Shown here in pieces: positions 8,657 through 18,322 of a DNA stretch of 64,000 nucleotides. How positions within the stretch are numbered: the first letter of the stretch is position 1; each line of letters begins with the position of its first letter. Below the pieces are notes generated by a model, which made no database searches, was not told where the DNA came from, and saw nothing but the letters and a program-made list of their open reading frames with translations. The DNA is taken from the NCBI GenBank assembly GCA_028695735.1, contig JAQVIJ010000002.1, positions 145,752 through 209,751 on the forward strand, read 5' to 3'. A program made the translations under genes and the position numbers. The stretch comes from Deltaproteobacteria bacterium. Lineage in GTDB: Bacteria; Desulfobacterota; Dissulfuribacteria; Dissulfuribacterales; DYLC01.

Positions 8657-10044
8657 CAGCTTCTCTCGGATTGAAACAGAGACTGCTTCTGGGGTTGTCG
8701 GCCCTGATGCTTGGGTCTGTGGCGGTGTTCTGGGTGGTGGGAGGCATGTGGGGTGAGCACTTCCTTCGCAGCAGATTCGAGGATCGCATCACATTTTTGG
8801 CCCATCATCTGGCGTTGAACGCTGAATTGGGCATGCTTTTGAACGACAAGAAGATGTTGGCAAGACTTGCCGAAAACATCCTCTCCGAAAAGGATGTCAC
8901 GGCTGTGGTGATTCAGGACACCGATGGGAAGGCCCTGGTTTCCGTAGGAGACAGGCAGGGTGGAGGCAATGTCATGCTCTCGGAGATACTTCTGCGGCAA
9001 CAGAAGGAAGACCCGTTTTTACAGACTGATTCCCAGAAAGCCAGGTCACTGGGCCGAGTGATGGTCTATTACAGCACCGCCGGCATGGAGGAGCTGCTTT
9101 TGAGCCTGCGCAAGCTGTTTATCTGGATCGTCCTTGCCATAGCAGGAATCGGCATGGCTGTGTTTTACATATTTTCCCATTCCCTGGTGGCACCCCTTAA
9201 GGAGTTGGTAAAGGCCGCTAAACGGGTATCGAGGGGGGATTGGGATGTGGAGGTGAGGGGAGGGGCCCTGCCCGAGACCATGGAGCTGGCCGAGGCATTT
9301 AATCAGATGCTCATCTCCCTTAAGGAGAGCAGACGCTGTCTGGAAGAGAGTTATCAGGAGATGAGTTCCCAAAAGGCCCTGGTTGAGGTGGGTGAATTCG
9401 CCTTCCATGTGGCCCATGAGGTCAAAAATCCCTTGGGGATCATGAAGGGGGCCATGGAGATTTTGAAAAAGCCTGAGGTGCCGACGGAGACAAAGACCAC
9501 CATGATCTCCTATGTGGAGGATGAGATAAGGCGTCTGAATGATATGATTCAGGACTTTTTGGCATTTTCAAGGCCCAGAAGGCCGGTATTCCAGCCCGTT
9601 GTGCTTCAAGGGTTTCTGGAGGAGCTGGTGCAGCGAATGGGGCTTGAGTGGGAGGCAAAAGGTGTCTCCCTGCTGTGGCGGTGTGAGTGCGGCACAGCGG
9701 CATGTATGGCGGATGCAGATATGTTGTCTCAGGCTGTGGTGAACCTGGTGAAGAACGCCTGTGAGGCCGTTGAGCACGGTTCGAACAGTCCGGAAGTGGT
9801 GGTGGTTTTGAAGGCATCGGGTGTGTATGCCGTCATAGAGGTGCAGGACAATGGCATCGGCATACCTGAGGAATTGAGGGAGCGCATACTGCAACCGTTT
9901 TTCACCACCAAGACAAAGGGCACCGGGCTGGGGCTTTCCTTTGTGCGGCGTGTGACGGAGTTGCACGGAGGAGAGCTGGCATTTGAAAGCAATGAAAACG
10001 GAAGTGTGTTTAGGTTATTTTTGCCATTGGGAAATATGGGATAG
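8653..10044 (+). CDS. Membrane sensor histidine kinase
   Basis: 463 residues from a GTG at 8653, chosen because a GGAAAGAAGG site precedes it and it overlaps the upstream stop as GTGA; the track start at 8566 is too early. Order: first membrane span (about 8-28), periplasmic sensor region, second span (about 155-178), HAMP, HisKA with the phosphorylated His in HVAHEVKNPLGI (about residue 255), then HATPase_c with NLVKNACEAVEH, DNGIGIPEE and GTGLGLSFV. It should phosphorylate the sigma-54 activator encoded 17 bp downstream. The upstream periplasmic protein is a natural partner for the sensor domain. Confidence 0.92.
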   Translation: MTASLGLKQRLLLGLSALMLGSVAVFWVVGGMWGEHFLRSRFEDRITFLAHHLALNAELGMLLNDKKMLARLAENILSEKDVTAVVIQDTDGKALVSVGDRQGGGNVMLSEILLRQQKEDPFLQTDSQKARSLGRVMVYYSTAGMEELLLSLRKLFIWIVLAIAGIGMAVFYIFSHSLVAPLKELVKAAKRVSRGDWDVEVRGGALPETMELAEAFNQMLISLKESRRCLEESYQEMSSQKALVEVGEFAFHVAHEVKNPLGIMKGAMEILKKPEVPTETKTTMISYVEDEIRRLNDMIQDFLAFSRPRRPVFQPVVLQGFLEELVQRMGLEWEAKGVSLLWRCECGTAACMADADMLSQAVVNLVKNACEAVEHGSNSPEVVVVLKASGVYAVIEVQDNGIGIPEELRERILQPFFTTKTKGTGLGLSFVRRVTELHGGELAFESNENGSVFRLFLPLGNMG

Positions 10045-10061
10045 AAAGGTGTTGTAAGACT

Positions 10062-11423
10062 ATGGCAAGCATATTGATAGTGGATGATGAGCCGAAGATT
10101 CGGCATATCCTGCGAATTATGTTGTCTCTTAAAGGCCATTCGGTGCATGAGGCCGCAGACGGCGAGGATGCCCTGAAGATCCTGCAGAAGGAGCCCTTGG
10201 ACCTGGTCATCTCGGATATCAAGATGCCCAGGATGGATGGGCTCACCCTGCTCGAACGCATAAAGGAGATGAATTCCGCCTGCCCTGTGGTCTTCATAAC
10301 CGCGTTCGCCACCATAGATTCCTGCGTAGAGGCCATGCAGAAGGGTGCCGTGGACTATATAACAAAGCCCTTTGACGAGCAGCGCATTCTGCTGACCATC
10401 GAAAAGGCCCTGGGAATCTCCCGCATCCTGGCGGAGAACAAGTCGCTCAAGGAGGAACTGGCCGGTCGAAGCGCAAGCGAGATCGTATGTGTGTCTCCGG
10501 CCATGCAGCGGGTGCTGGAACTGGCGTTGAAGGTGGCGCAAAAGCCCGATACCACCGTGCTCATCACAGGTGAGTCGGGGACAGGAAAGGAGATCGTGGC
10601 CAGATTTATACACCAGCGCAGCCCTCGCGCCTCAAAGCGCTTTGTGGCCATAAATTGTGCGGCCATCTCTCCAAGCCTGGTGGAGAGCACCCTTTTTGGG
10701 CACGAACGAGGGGCCTTTACCGGCGCTGACAAGCGAAAAGAGGGGTTGTTCGAGTATGCAACTCAGGGAACGCTCTTTTTGGATGAAATAGGTGAGTTGC
10801 CCCTGGAGGTGCAGGCCAAATTGCTGCGGGCCCTTCAGGAGCGTGTGATTCAACGCGTCGGTGGAAACGAGCAGATCAAGGTGGATGTGCGTGTGCTCTG
10901 CGCCACCAATCAGGATCTGCAGCAGATGGTGAACAAGGGCAGGTTTCGAGAGGACCTGTTTTATCGCATAAATGTCTTTCCCATTCAGGTTCCACCGCTC
11001 CAGGAGCGGAAAGAGGACATAGTGCCCCTGGCGGAACACTTTGCGCGCAAGTTTACTGGCAAGCAGGATGAAAATGCCATCCTCTTCACAAATGGGGCTA
11101 AAAGGCTTCTGGAGGAGTATCATTGGCCCGGAAACGTGAGGGAACTGGTAAACGCCATGGAGAGGGCAGTGATTCTGGCGGGGGATCAGCCAATCACAGC
11201 GGACGAGTTGTCGTTTTTGCGGGTGCGCGGCCCGGCCTCAGGCATTCTGGAGGACTTCAAGCTGCCTCCAGGAGGTATCTCCATAGAGGCCCTGGAAAAG
11301 GAGCTGATTCGACAGGCGCTTCAAATGACTAACAACAATCAGAGCTCGGCAGCCAAGCTCCTGGGGCTGACCCGTGCCAAGTTTCGGACCTTTTTGAAGC
11401 AGTTGGAAGAAGAAAATGAGTAA
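10062..11423 (+). CDS. NtrC-family sigma-54-dependent response regulator
   Basis: 453 residues. Receiver domain (1-120) with acidic pocket VDDE and phospho-Asp in DLVISDIKMPRMDG. AAA+ domain (about 135-370) with Walker A GESGTGKE, the sigma-54 contact loop GAFTGA and Walker B LFLDEIGELP. C-terminal Fis-type helix-turn-helix (NNNQSSAAKLLGLTRAKFRTFLKQ). Every part needed to activate a sigma-54 promoter is present. It overlaps the TonB receptor gene by 8 nt, so that receptor is co-transcribed rather than merely regulated. Confidence 0.95.
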   Translation: MASILIVDDEPKIRHILRIMLSLKGHSVHEAADGEDALKILQKEPLDLVISDIKMPRMDGLTLLERIKEMNSACPVVFITAFATIDSCVEAMQKGAVDYITKPFDEQRILLTIEKALGISRILAENKSLKEELAGRSASEIVCVSPAMQRVLELALKVAQKPDTTVLITGESGTGKEIVARFIHQRSPRASKRFVAINCAAISPSLVESTLFGHERGAFTGADKRKEGLFEYATQGTLFLDEIGELPLEVQAKLLRALQERVIQRVGGNEQIKVDVRVLCATNQDLQQMVNKGRFREDLFYRINVFPIQVPPLQERKEDIVPLAEHFARKFTGKQDENAILFTNGAKRLLEEYHWPGNVRELVNAMERAVILAGDQPITADELSFLRVRGPASGILEDFKLPPGGISIEALEKELIRQALQMTNNNQSSAAKLLGLTRAKFRTFLKQLEEENE

Positions 11424-13485
11424 TTTTTCCAGAAAATGGCCTTTGAAGGCCGGATTTAGCCTTTTTAATCGTATTGTCAGCAGGTCGTCCGTGCTGATGG
11501 TTATCTGCTGGCTCATGAACGCCGTAACTGCCATTGCCACAGAGGACACTTCCATCATGTTTGTGGGTGAGGACCTTTCGGTGCTGACTATCGCCTCACG
11601 AAGGGCCGAGAGCCCTGAGAGTGCGCCTGCCGTGGCCCAGGTGATAACAGCGGAGGAGATGAGGCGAAACGGCGTAGATACAGTGGCCGAGGCCCTTTCT
11701 CTGACGCAGGGCTTTTATATCCTGCCGGATCAACGGGGAAGTGTCCCATACCAGCGCGGGGTGAAGGACGGCACCCTGTTCCTCTATAATTCCGTGCCTT
11801 TGACCGCCGACGGCTCTCGGGCGGTTACCCCCCTGGACAAAGATGTGTCTTTGGCCTCCATAGAGCGCATAGAGGTCATAAGGGGCCCTGGTTCTGTGCT
11901 CTGGGGCCCGGATGCCTTTGCCGGCATCGTGAATATCGTGCCCAAACGAGGCAGGGATGTGAACGGTTTCGAGGTGCAGGCCCAGGGAGGCTCACCTGAT
12001 AAAGACCGCTCGGTAAACCTGCTCTGGGGGAAAAATACAGGTCTCTGGGAGGGCTTCGCTGCCTTGAATCTGCGCGAAGGCAATGCCCCATTTCACAACT
12101 TCAATCTGGTGCGGCTGGCCGGGCCCGACAATATGCCGCTTCCTTTTTCTGAGCGCATAGGGATGGAAGACCTCCCTGACTCCAGGTCCGTGGAGGGGGT
12201 GTTCAACCTTTCATGGCAGGACTGGCTGAGATTTTCAGGCCGCTGGTCTGAATCCCAGAGATATTATGTATTAAATGACGCCTCTTCCAGCCTGTTTTGG
12301 CGTGGTAAGAGGGAGACGCCTTTTCGTTTTCTGCGTATGGAAGCCGAGAGGTCCTACGGCCCGTCCAAGCTGAGTCTGAACGCCTATTACAGCGAGTTCG
12401 ATTTTTCGGAGCAGGAGGTGGATCTGCCCACCCTTTCACAAAAGAGCCGTGTATCCTACGCCGAGCTTTTATACGATCGCGAGCTTTGGAATGCGGATGC
12501 ACTGGCCACTCTGGGCGTCTCCTATCGCTATAACACCGTAAACGGCGCCATTGTAAGCAAGGGCTATCCACCTGATTTCATGGTGCCGGGCAACATCTTC
12601 TTTCTGCCCATAGTACGGCAGCAGGACATCTCGACTCGTATGCCGTCAGCCTTCATGCAGGTGAGGAGGCACTGGAACCTGCTGGATGCCTGGTGCGGCC
12701 TGCGCATGGACGACCACGAGTACGACACAACCTTGAGCTACAACGCCGGAGTGAGCATGCGGCTATCTCATGAGTGGCAGCTCAAACTTTTGTCCGGGTC
12801 CGCTTACAGAACGCCTTATAACCTCCAATTTGCACAAAAGACCGGTATAAAACCCGAAGAGATTCGAAGCCTGAGTGCCCAGCTCCTGTGGAAGCCGCTG
12901 CCCGGCCTCAATCTCTCCGCCACAGGTTTCTGGAACCACATCGAGCACCACATGAACGAGGATGCGCTGGCCGGGCTTTCCGCCCCTGTGAGTGAAAGGA
13001 TAGCCGGGCTGGAGTGGGAAGGCAGGTGGACGCCGGTAAAGGACCTGACCCTGTGGTTGAATGGAACAGTGTTTTCCAATGCCGGCGATGATGAGACATA
13101 CAGCCTGTATATCAAGCGTCTGGTAGGCGGTGTGTGGGTGGATAGCCTGTATCGCAGTTGGGATGTGCCCTATGATACGGGTTCCGACGGGCTTTTGAAT
13201 GCAGGCGTGAACTGGCGGGCCCTCAAAAATCTGGATCTCTCTCTGCGTGTGCAGTATGCCCATGCGAGGGACTTTTATTACGACAAGGGCAGGCTGATGG
13301 AACACACACCATCCAACTGGCTGGCAGCCTCATCGGTCACCCTGAAGGATTGGCCTGTCAAAAAGGGTGAGCTTCAGTGGTCGGTCAAGAACCTCCTGGA
13401 TAACGATTATCCCATTCAGGGCACCTATGCACCGCAGCACAATCCGCCGTTTCAGACCTATCTGACGTGGAGATGGAGGTTTTAG
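11416..13485 (+). CDS. TonB-dependent outer-membrane receptor
   Basis: 689 residues. N-terminal signal segment, then a TonB-box-like and plug domain (VAQVITAEEMRRNGVDTVAEAL ... RIEVIRGPGSVLWGPDAFAGIVNIV) and a C-terminal 22-strand barrel ending in aromatic residues (TYLTWRWRF), as expected for outer-membrane assembly. It imports a scarce ligand such as a siderophore, cobamide or a sugar; the substrate is not evident. Its position after a binding protein, kinase and sigma-54 regulator suggests ligand-controlled synthesis. Confidence 0.9.
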   Translation: MSNFSRKWPLKAGFSLFNRIVSRSSVLMVICWLMNAVTAIATEDTSIMFVGEDLSVLTIASRRAESPESAPAVAQVITAEEMRRNGVDTVAEALSLTQGFYILPDQRGSVPYQRGVKDGTLFLYNSVPLTADGSRAVTPLDKDVSLASIERIEVIRGPGSVLWGPDAFAGIVNIVPKRGRDVNGFEVQAQGGSPDKDRSVNLLWGKNTGLWEGFAALNLREGNAPFHNFNLVRLAGPDNMPLPFSERIGMEDLPDSRSVEGVFNLSWQDWLRFSGRWSESQRYYVLNDASSSLFWRGKRETPFRFLRMEAERSYGPSKLSLNAYYSEFDFSEQEVDLPTLSQKSRVSYAELLYDRELWNADALATLGVSYRYNTVNGAIVSKGYPPDFMVPGNIFFLPIVRQQDISTRMPSAFMQVRRHWNLLDAWCGLRMDDHEYDTTLSYNAGVSMRLSHEWQLKLLSGSAYRTPYNLQFAQKTGIKPEEIRSLSAQLLWKPLPGLNLSATGFWNHIEHHMNEDALAGLSAPVSERIAGLEWEGRWTPVKDLTLWLNGTVFSNAGDDETYSLYIKRLVGGVWVDSLYRSWDVPYDTGSDGLLNAGVNWRALKNLDLSLRVQYAHARDFYYDKGRLMEHTPSNWLAASSVTLKDWPVKKGELQWSVKNLLDNDYPIQGTYAPQHNPPFQTYLTWRWRF

Positions 13486-13492
13486 GCCTGTC

Positions 13493-14965
13493 ATGTCCGA
13501 TTCAGACAGTGCATTCGATGTCCTTTTTGGAGGAGGCCGCGGTTTATTCAAATCAGAGGGCGCGTCAGGCCGGTCTCCGGCAGGGAGGCCTGAACCCGAC
13601 ATCTGGACCGTGTCGCGTCTGGTCTCCACCATACACAGCGTGCTGAACAACAGTTTCGGGACTGTGTGGCTGCGGGGCGAGATATCCAATCTAAGCCGAC
13701 CGGCCTCCGGTCATCTCTATTTTACGCTCAAGGATGCAGGCGCCCAGATTCGGGTTGTGATGTTCAAGAGGTCTGTAACAGCCCGAAAGCTTGCCGTAAA
13801 AGACGGAATGGAGGTGGTGGTTCACGGCGAGGTCGGGGTCTATGCCGGCCGCGGGGACCTGCAATTTATAGCGGATTCCATGGAGCCTGCCGGAGAAGGG
13901 GCATTGAAGCTGGCCTTTGAGGCATTGAAAAGGCGGCTGCATGAGAGAGGCTGGTTCGACGAGGCCCGTAAACGGTCTTTGCCCTTTATTCCCAATCGGG
14001 TGTTTCTTGTTACATCACCCACTGGCGCCGTTGTCCACGACTTTCTGCGTACGGCGTTTCTCAGGTTTCCTGCCGCCCATGTGGTGCTGACGCCCAGCCG
14101 CGTGCAGGGTGAAGGGGCTGCCCAGGAGCTTAAAAACGCAGTGAGAACAGCCTGTTCCGTGGCTCAGGCAGGTGATGTGATTGTGCTGGCCCGAGGCGGT
14201 GGCAGCCTTGAGGACCTCTGGCCATTTAATGACGAGGGATTGGCTGAGGTCGTCTTGCATGCCCCTGTTCCTGTGGTTTCAGCGGTGGGGCACGAGGTGG
14301 ACTTCACCATCTGTGACTTTGTGGCGGACAGACGGGCCGCTACTCCAACGGCTGCGGCACAGCTGCTTTTCCCTCTGCACTCAGAGCTGGAGGAAGGGGT
14401 CTATGCCCTGCGCCACAGGTTTCAGACAGCCGCCAATCGTATGCTGGAGACCAGACGGCGCCAGGTGGAGCTGTGCGCAGTCAGGCTGGTGCATCCGAGG
14501 CAGCGTCTGAATGAGGGCCGCATGAGACTGGATCACGCAGCCCGAAGGCTTTTGGAGGCCGCGTCCCAACACATCTTCAGGCTTTCTCATGAATTGGAGC
14601 GAAGACAGGCCCGATTGCTGGCATGTTCTCCGCAAATTTATGTCAGGGATAAAAGACAACGATTAGAGTCCCAGCAAAAACACCTGTTACATGGCATAAA
14701 AGGCGTGATTACAGCAAAAAAACAGGTGTTTCTGGGGATTTCAGGCAGATTGAATGCCCTAAGTCCGCTGGCGGTGCTGGCCCGAGGCTACAGTATAGTC
14801 ACACGCATCAAAAACTCGGAGATAGTTCGGGATGCCTCGAGAGTGCAGCAAGGTGAGATGCTTCGCATTCAGCCGCAGAAAGGGGTGTTGTTTTGCAGGG
14901 TTGCGGCCGGTGTCGAATCTTCCGGTCTGACTGACAAAGGGCAGGGAGACGAGAACGCAATATGA
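13493..14965 (+). CDS. xseA: Exodeoxyribonuclease VII large subunit
   Basis: 490-residue catalytic subunit of ExoVII, a single-strand DNA exonuclease acting from both ends in repair. The N-terminal OB fold is visible (LRGEISNLSRPASGHLYFTLKD), then the catalytic core (VTSPTGAVVHDFLRT, LARGGGSLEDLWPFND, SAVGHEVDFTICDFVADRRAATPTAAAQ) and a long coiled coil before the C-terminal domain. The first 35 residues form an extra low-complexity leader. xseB is not adjacent. Overlaps the following rRNA/tRNA methyltransferase gene by 4 nt. Confidence 0.96.
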   Translation: MSDSDSAFDVLFGGGRGLFKSEGASGRSPAGRPEPDIWTVSRLVSTIHSVLNNSFGTVWLRGEISNLSRPASGHLYFTLKDAGAQIRVVMFKRSVTARKLAVKDGMEVVVHGEVGVYAGRGDLQFIADSMEPAGEGALKLAFEALKRRLHERGWFDEARKRSLPFIPNRVFLVTSPTGAVVHDFLRTAFLRFPAAHVVLTPSRVQGEGAAQELKNAVRTACSVAQAGDVIVLARGGGSLEDLWPFNDEGLAEVVLHAPVPVVSAVGHEVDFTICDFVADRRAATPTAAAQLLFPLHSELEEGVYALRHRFQTAANRMLETRRRQVELCAVRLVHPRQRLNEGRMRLDHAARRLLEAASQHIFRLSHELERRQARLLACSPQIYVRDKRQRLESQQKHLLHGIKGVITAKKQVFLGISGRLNALSPLAVLARGYSIVTRIKNSEIVRDASRVQQGEMLRIQPQKGVLFCRVAAGVESSGLTDKGQGDENAI

Positions 14966-15759
14966 GACCGGTTATGCACAATATTGCGGTGGTGCTGAAT
15001 GAGCCGCGCTATTCGGAAAACATCGGGGCAGCGGCCAGGTGCTGCAAGAATATGGGGATTCGAGACCTGATTCTGGTGAGACCGCAGAACCTGGAGATGG
15101 AGAAGGTCCTCAAGATGGCCACACATGAGGCTGTGGAGGTGGTGAACGCCATGCAGACTCATGACACCCTGCTGAACGCCCTGGCCGATTTCCAGTATGC
15201 AGTGGGCACCACGGCGCGTGTCGGCAGGCAGAGGACGCCCACAGACACCCCGCGTCAGATGGCCGGTAGGGTGGCAGGACTCTCACAGGAGAATCGAGTG
15301 GCCCTGGTGTTCGGTTCGGAGAAATATGGGTTGACCAACGAGGACCTGCGCCTCTGTCATGCGGTGGTCAACATACCGACAGCTGATTTTTCTTCCATAA
15401 ACCTGGCGCAGAGCGTCATGATCCTGTGTTACGAGATATTTGTTTGTGATCTGGATGTTCAGGTCCATATCCCCAGACAGGCAACCATTCTGGAACTGGA
15501 GGGATTGTTTCGGCATCTGGAGGGACTTTTTGTAAAAATAGGCCTTATACGGCCGGAAAACCCCGATTACTGGATGGGAAATGTGAAAAAGGGGCTGACC
15601 AGAATGGGTTTGACCTCCAGGGATGTGAAGATCGCCAGAGGATTCTGCAGGCAGATGCTTTGGGCGGTGGCCCACGGAAAATGCAGTGACAATCCTTTGC
15701 CGGAGCCAAAGCCGCCGAATGAAAAGCCGCCAAATGAAAAGCCGAAGGTCAACGAGTAA
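14962..15759 (+). CDS. TrmH-family RNA methyltransferase (TrmJ-like)
   Basis: 265-residue SPOUT enzyme. The knotted SAM-binding motifs are seen: NIGAAARCCKNMGI, ALVFGSEKYGLTNEDL and VNIPTADFSSINLAQSV. Family group 1 (TrmJ) makes 2'-O-methylation at tRNA position 32; that target is inferred by similarity. The C-terminus ends in a short proline/lysine repeat (PPNEKPPNEKP), probably unstructured. Coupled to xseA by overlap. Confidence 0.88.
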   Translation: MRPVMHNIAVVLNEPRYSENIGAAARCCKNMGIRDLILVRPQNLEMEKVLKMATHEAVEVVNAMQTHDTLLNALADFQYAVGTTARVGRQRTPTDTPRQMAGRVAGLSQENRVALVFGSEKYGLTNEDLRLCHAVVNIPTADFSSINLAQSVMILCYEIFVCDLDVQVHIPRQATILELEGLFRHLEGLFVKIGLIRPENPDYWMGNVKKGLTRMGLTSRDVKIARGFCRQMLWAVAHGKCSDNPLPEPKPPNEKPPNEKPKVNE

Positions 15760-15799
15760 TCAGACCCCCGGCTTTCATTTGAGGGAACCTCGGGTTTAC

Positions 15800-16237
15800 T
15801 TACCAATCCACCAGTTTTGACTGGCTTTTTTGCAGGTTTGTGGCCTTGTGCATGTCGATGGCTGCATTGTCTTCGTCTCCTGTCTTTTCAAATATCTTGG
15901 AGCGCAGCACATAGAAGGCCGGCACCTCGGGCGAAAGTTCTATGGCCTTGTCAATGGCAGTAAACGCCTCCTCTATGCGTTCTTTGCCCATAAGAAGTAC
16001 GGCCTTGTGATAGAACAGTTTGGCGTTTTGCGGCTCTGTCTGAATGGCCGCCTCTATGTCCTTTAAGGCATCCTCTACACGTTCCTTTTTGGCGTAACAC
16101 GCAGCTCGCGCCTGATATGCCTTTGCCCAGGGCTGTTTCTCAAGAATGCGGTTGAATGTCTCGATTCCACCGTCCAGATCGCCTTGCATGCACTTGAGTT
16201 GGCCGTCTGTAAAGAGCTGTTCCAGGTCTTCGTTCAT
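15800..16237 (-). CDS. Small TPR-repeat protein
   Basis: 145 residues made almost wholly of tetratricopeptide repeats: about four 34-residue helical pairs, for example AYQARAACYAKKERVEDALKDIEAAI and LFYHKAVLLMGKERIEEAFTAIDKAIELSPEVP. No signal peptide, so a cytoplasmic protein-protein adaptor. The start has a good AAAGGAGAATC site. Stands alone on the minus strand, convergent with the TrmJ-like gene. No specific partner is suggested by the neighbours. Confidence 0.8.
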   Translation of the reverse strand: MNEDLEQLFTDGQLKCMQGDLDGGIETFNRILEKQPWAKAYQARAACYAKKERVEDALKDIEAAIQTEPQNAKLFYHKAVLLMGKERIEEAFTAIDKAIELSPEVPAFYVLRSKIFEKTGDEDNAAIDMHKATNLQKSQSKLVDW

Positions 16238-16310
16238 TTTTGATTCTCCTTTGATCGTTTGTTCGCAGACATTATAAGTACGAGGCCGTCTATGACAAGC
16301 GTCCTGAAAT

Positions 16311-16340
16311 ATAAAAGGGCAGAAAGTTCTGCCCTTTTAT
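16311..16340 (-). terminator. Hairpin downstream of tRNA-Gly
   Basis: A perfect 14-bp inverted repeat (ATAAAAGGGCAGAA and its complement) with a tiny loop, 36 nt past the tRNA-Gly 3' end. The A/T-rich outer stem gives a U-rich tail, so it works as a Rho-independent terminator for the tRNA and may function in both directions. Confidence 0.75.
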
Positions 16341-16375
16341 GGTGAAACAAAAGAAGGAGGTTGGGGTATGAGGAT

Positions 16376-16450
<75 letters not shown>

Positions 16451-16467
16451 CTCAAGTTCGAGAAGCA

Positions 16468-16496
16468 ATAATAAGGGGTGAGTTTCAGATTGTCAA
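16468..16496 (-). promoter_or_regulatory. Promoter of tRNA-Gly
   Basis: Minus strand: perfect -35 TTGACA (16491-16496), 17-nt spacer, -10 TATTAT (16468-16473), ending 17 nt before the tRNA 5' end. A strong constitutive sigma-70 promoter, as expected for a tRNA. Confidence 0.8.
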
Positions 16497-16515
16497 GGGG
16501 GTTTGTCTGCTGTTT

Positions 16516-18297
16516 TTAACGGGTCTTCATTTCCCTGACAGCCAGTGACAGTACCTGCCCATCATGCAGGAACATGAGCCTTTTTGTGACCAGTCCATTT
16601 ATGAATATATGGATTTCCTGGGGTGTTTTTTGGTTGAAGTGGTCAAAAACAGCCTCCATGGAGACAGGTTCCAGACAGAACAGATATATCTCCCGTGAAA
16701 GTCCGTTCAGTCTGTGTGTAAGGATTTCACCCGACGGTATTTCCTGCCGGATGTGCAGATAATCCCCCCCATCCCTGTAAGTCAGGGGTTTCAGCCGGCC
16801 TGCCTTTCTCTGTTCGTTCCAAAGTCTGACACGCTGTTCCACCGGCTTCCAGAGGGCCTTTTGGCCTATGCGGTCACCTGTGTATTTCAGGATCAACGGC
16901 GTGGCGTTGCGCAGCAGTTCTTTGGGGAAGAGGTGATACCAGTTGTCATGGGGCCTGAGATTTTTGATGTTGAACAGCTCCGGGTGCACGGCCACAGGGC
17001 TGTTCATGCCCAGCCAGAAAGATACGGTCTTGAGTGGAGTGAACGGCCATACAAATTCCAGGGTATTCAATGTCTCGTTCACCTCTTCAAGGGTGCTGCC
17101 GGGGAAATGCAGTATCAGATTGCCGCTCAATTCTATGCCGAACTCCTCGGCATGGCGCATGGCGGCCACATTCTGCATCAGACTTGCACCCTTTCGCAGA
17201 CGTTTCAACAGGGATGCGCTCAATGCCTCGATGCCGATCTGCACCTCGCGCAATCCTCCCTTTGCCATCTCAGCCAGTTCCTCACGAGTATGGCCGACGC
17301 GTAATTCCGCAAAAAAGGCGTAGTCTCTGCCATGTTTTGAAAATTCCTGAAAAAAAACGGATGCCTCGCGTCTGGGCAGGGCGTTATCCATAAAGGCGAA
17401 GTCCAGTGCGCCATGCATTCGGGACAGCCAATCCAGTTCCTTCGACATTCTGGTGATGTCTTTGGCCCTGTAGCCCTGCCATTGCAGGTTGAGATTGCAG
17501 AAATTACACCTTCCCCACCAGCAGCCGCGAGATGCCTCCACAGGAAGCACCGGGAAAAAACGCCGGCCAGCAGGGAGCCTTGCCAATTCCTGGAAATAAT
17601 CCCGGAAATCAGGGGCAGGCAGGTGATTCAGGGTATCGAGCTGTTCCTTTTGAGGGGTTTTGGCACAGCCCCTGAATCGCACTGAGGGAGGCGGCTGCGT
17701 CCGTGTTCCTTTCAAAAAATCCACCAGACCCATGAGGGGCAGCTCGCCTTCACCATCCACCAGATAGTCTATTTCTTTGAATGCGTCAAAGATCCATTCA
17801 CCCGCCTGGCCTGATACAGATGCACCGCCAAATACCACAGGCAGATTCGAATGCCCCGCCTTTATCAGTCTGGCCAGAAACAGGGCTGCGGTAAGCTGGT
17901 TGATGGAAACCGTTATGCCTACCATATCCAAGCCGGTCAGCTTCAGGGAGTTTACAAAGGTCTCCAGGGTCTCCCTGGTATGCCTTCGGACGGCCCTGAC
18001 CGGTGGTCCCTTTTTTCGCTGCGAATCACGGGCCACTGCGCTTGTGAACATGGAATTGCATTCCTTTTCCCTGTTACTAAACAGCAATGCAGCGCAAACC
18101 GCCTCAGAGGCCCAACTGGATTCGCTGATGGCGTGATATGATTCAAAACCCAGTTTTGCCGCCAGTGCAAGATATGGATGATGACAGGTGACCTGCAACT
18201 CAGGTCGGTTTTTAAGCAAAAAGGCCTTTAGGGTGGCCAATTGCAGGGAAGGCCGGTTGAAAAGCGGCCATGGCGGAGAGATGAGGGCTATGCGCAT
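16516..18297 (-). CDS. B12-binding-domain radical SAM protein
   Basis: 593 residues. The N-terminal part (about 1-200) resembles a cobalamin-binding Rossmann domain. The radical SAM core follows with the cluster motif RGCWWGRCNFCNLN, that is C-x5-C-x2-C, which differs from the canonical CxxxCxxC and includes the tryptophan pair seen in some RiPP- and natural-product-related subfamilies. Later motifs include MDNALP and GIEALSASLLKRL. It should generate a 5'-deoxyadenosyl radical, perhaps with methylcobalamin. No peptide precursor or partner gene is seen nearby, so the substrate is unknown. Confidence 0.82.
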   Translation of the reverse strand: MRIALISPPWPLFNRPSLQLATLKAFLLKNRPELQVTCHHPYLALAAKLGFESYHAISESSWASEAVCAALLFSNREKECNSMFTSAVARDSQRKKGPPVRAVRRHTRETLETFVNSLKLTGLDMVGITVSINQLTAALFLARLIKAGHSNLPVVFGGASVSGQAGEWIFDAFKEIDYLVDGEGELPLMGLVDFLKGTRTQPPPSVRFRGCAKTPQKEQLDTLNHLPAPDFRDYFQELARLPAGRRFFPVLPVEASRGCWWGRCNFCNLNLQWQGYRAKDITRMSKELDWLSRMHGALDFAFMDNALPRREASVFFQEFSKHGRDYAFFAELRVGHTREELAEMAKGGLREVQIGIEALSASLLKRLRKGASLMQNVAAMRHAEEFGIELSGNLILHFPGSTLEEVNETLNTLEFVWPFTPLKTVSFWLGMNSPVAVHPELFNIKNLRPHDNWYHLFPKELLRNATPLILKYTGDRIGQKALWKPVEQRVRLWNEQRKAGRLKPLTYRDGGDYLHIRQEIPSGEILTHRLNGLSREIYLFCLEPVSMEAVFDHFNQKTPQEIHIFINGLVTKRLMFLHDGQVLSLAVREMKTR

Positions 18298-18322
18298 GGT
18301 TTCACATCAAGATGAAAGGTGG

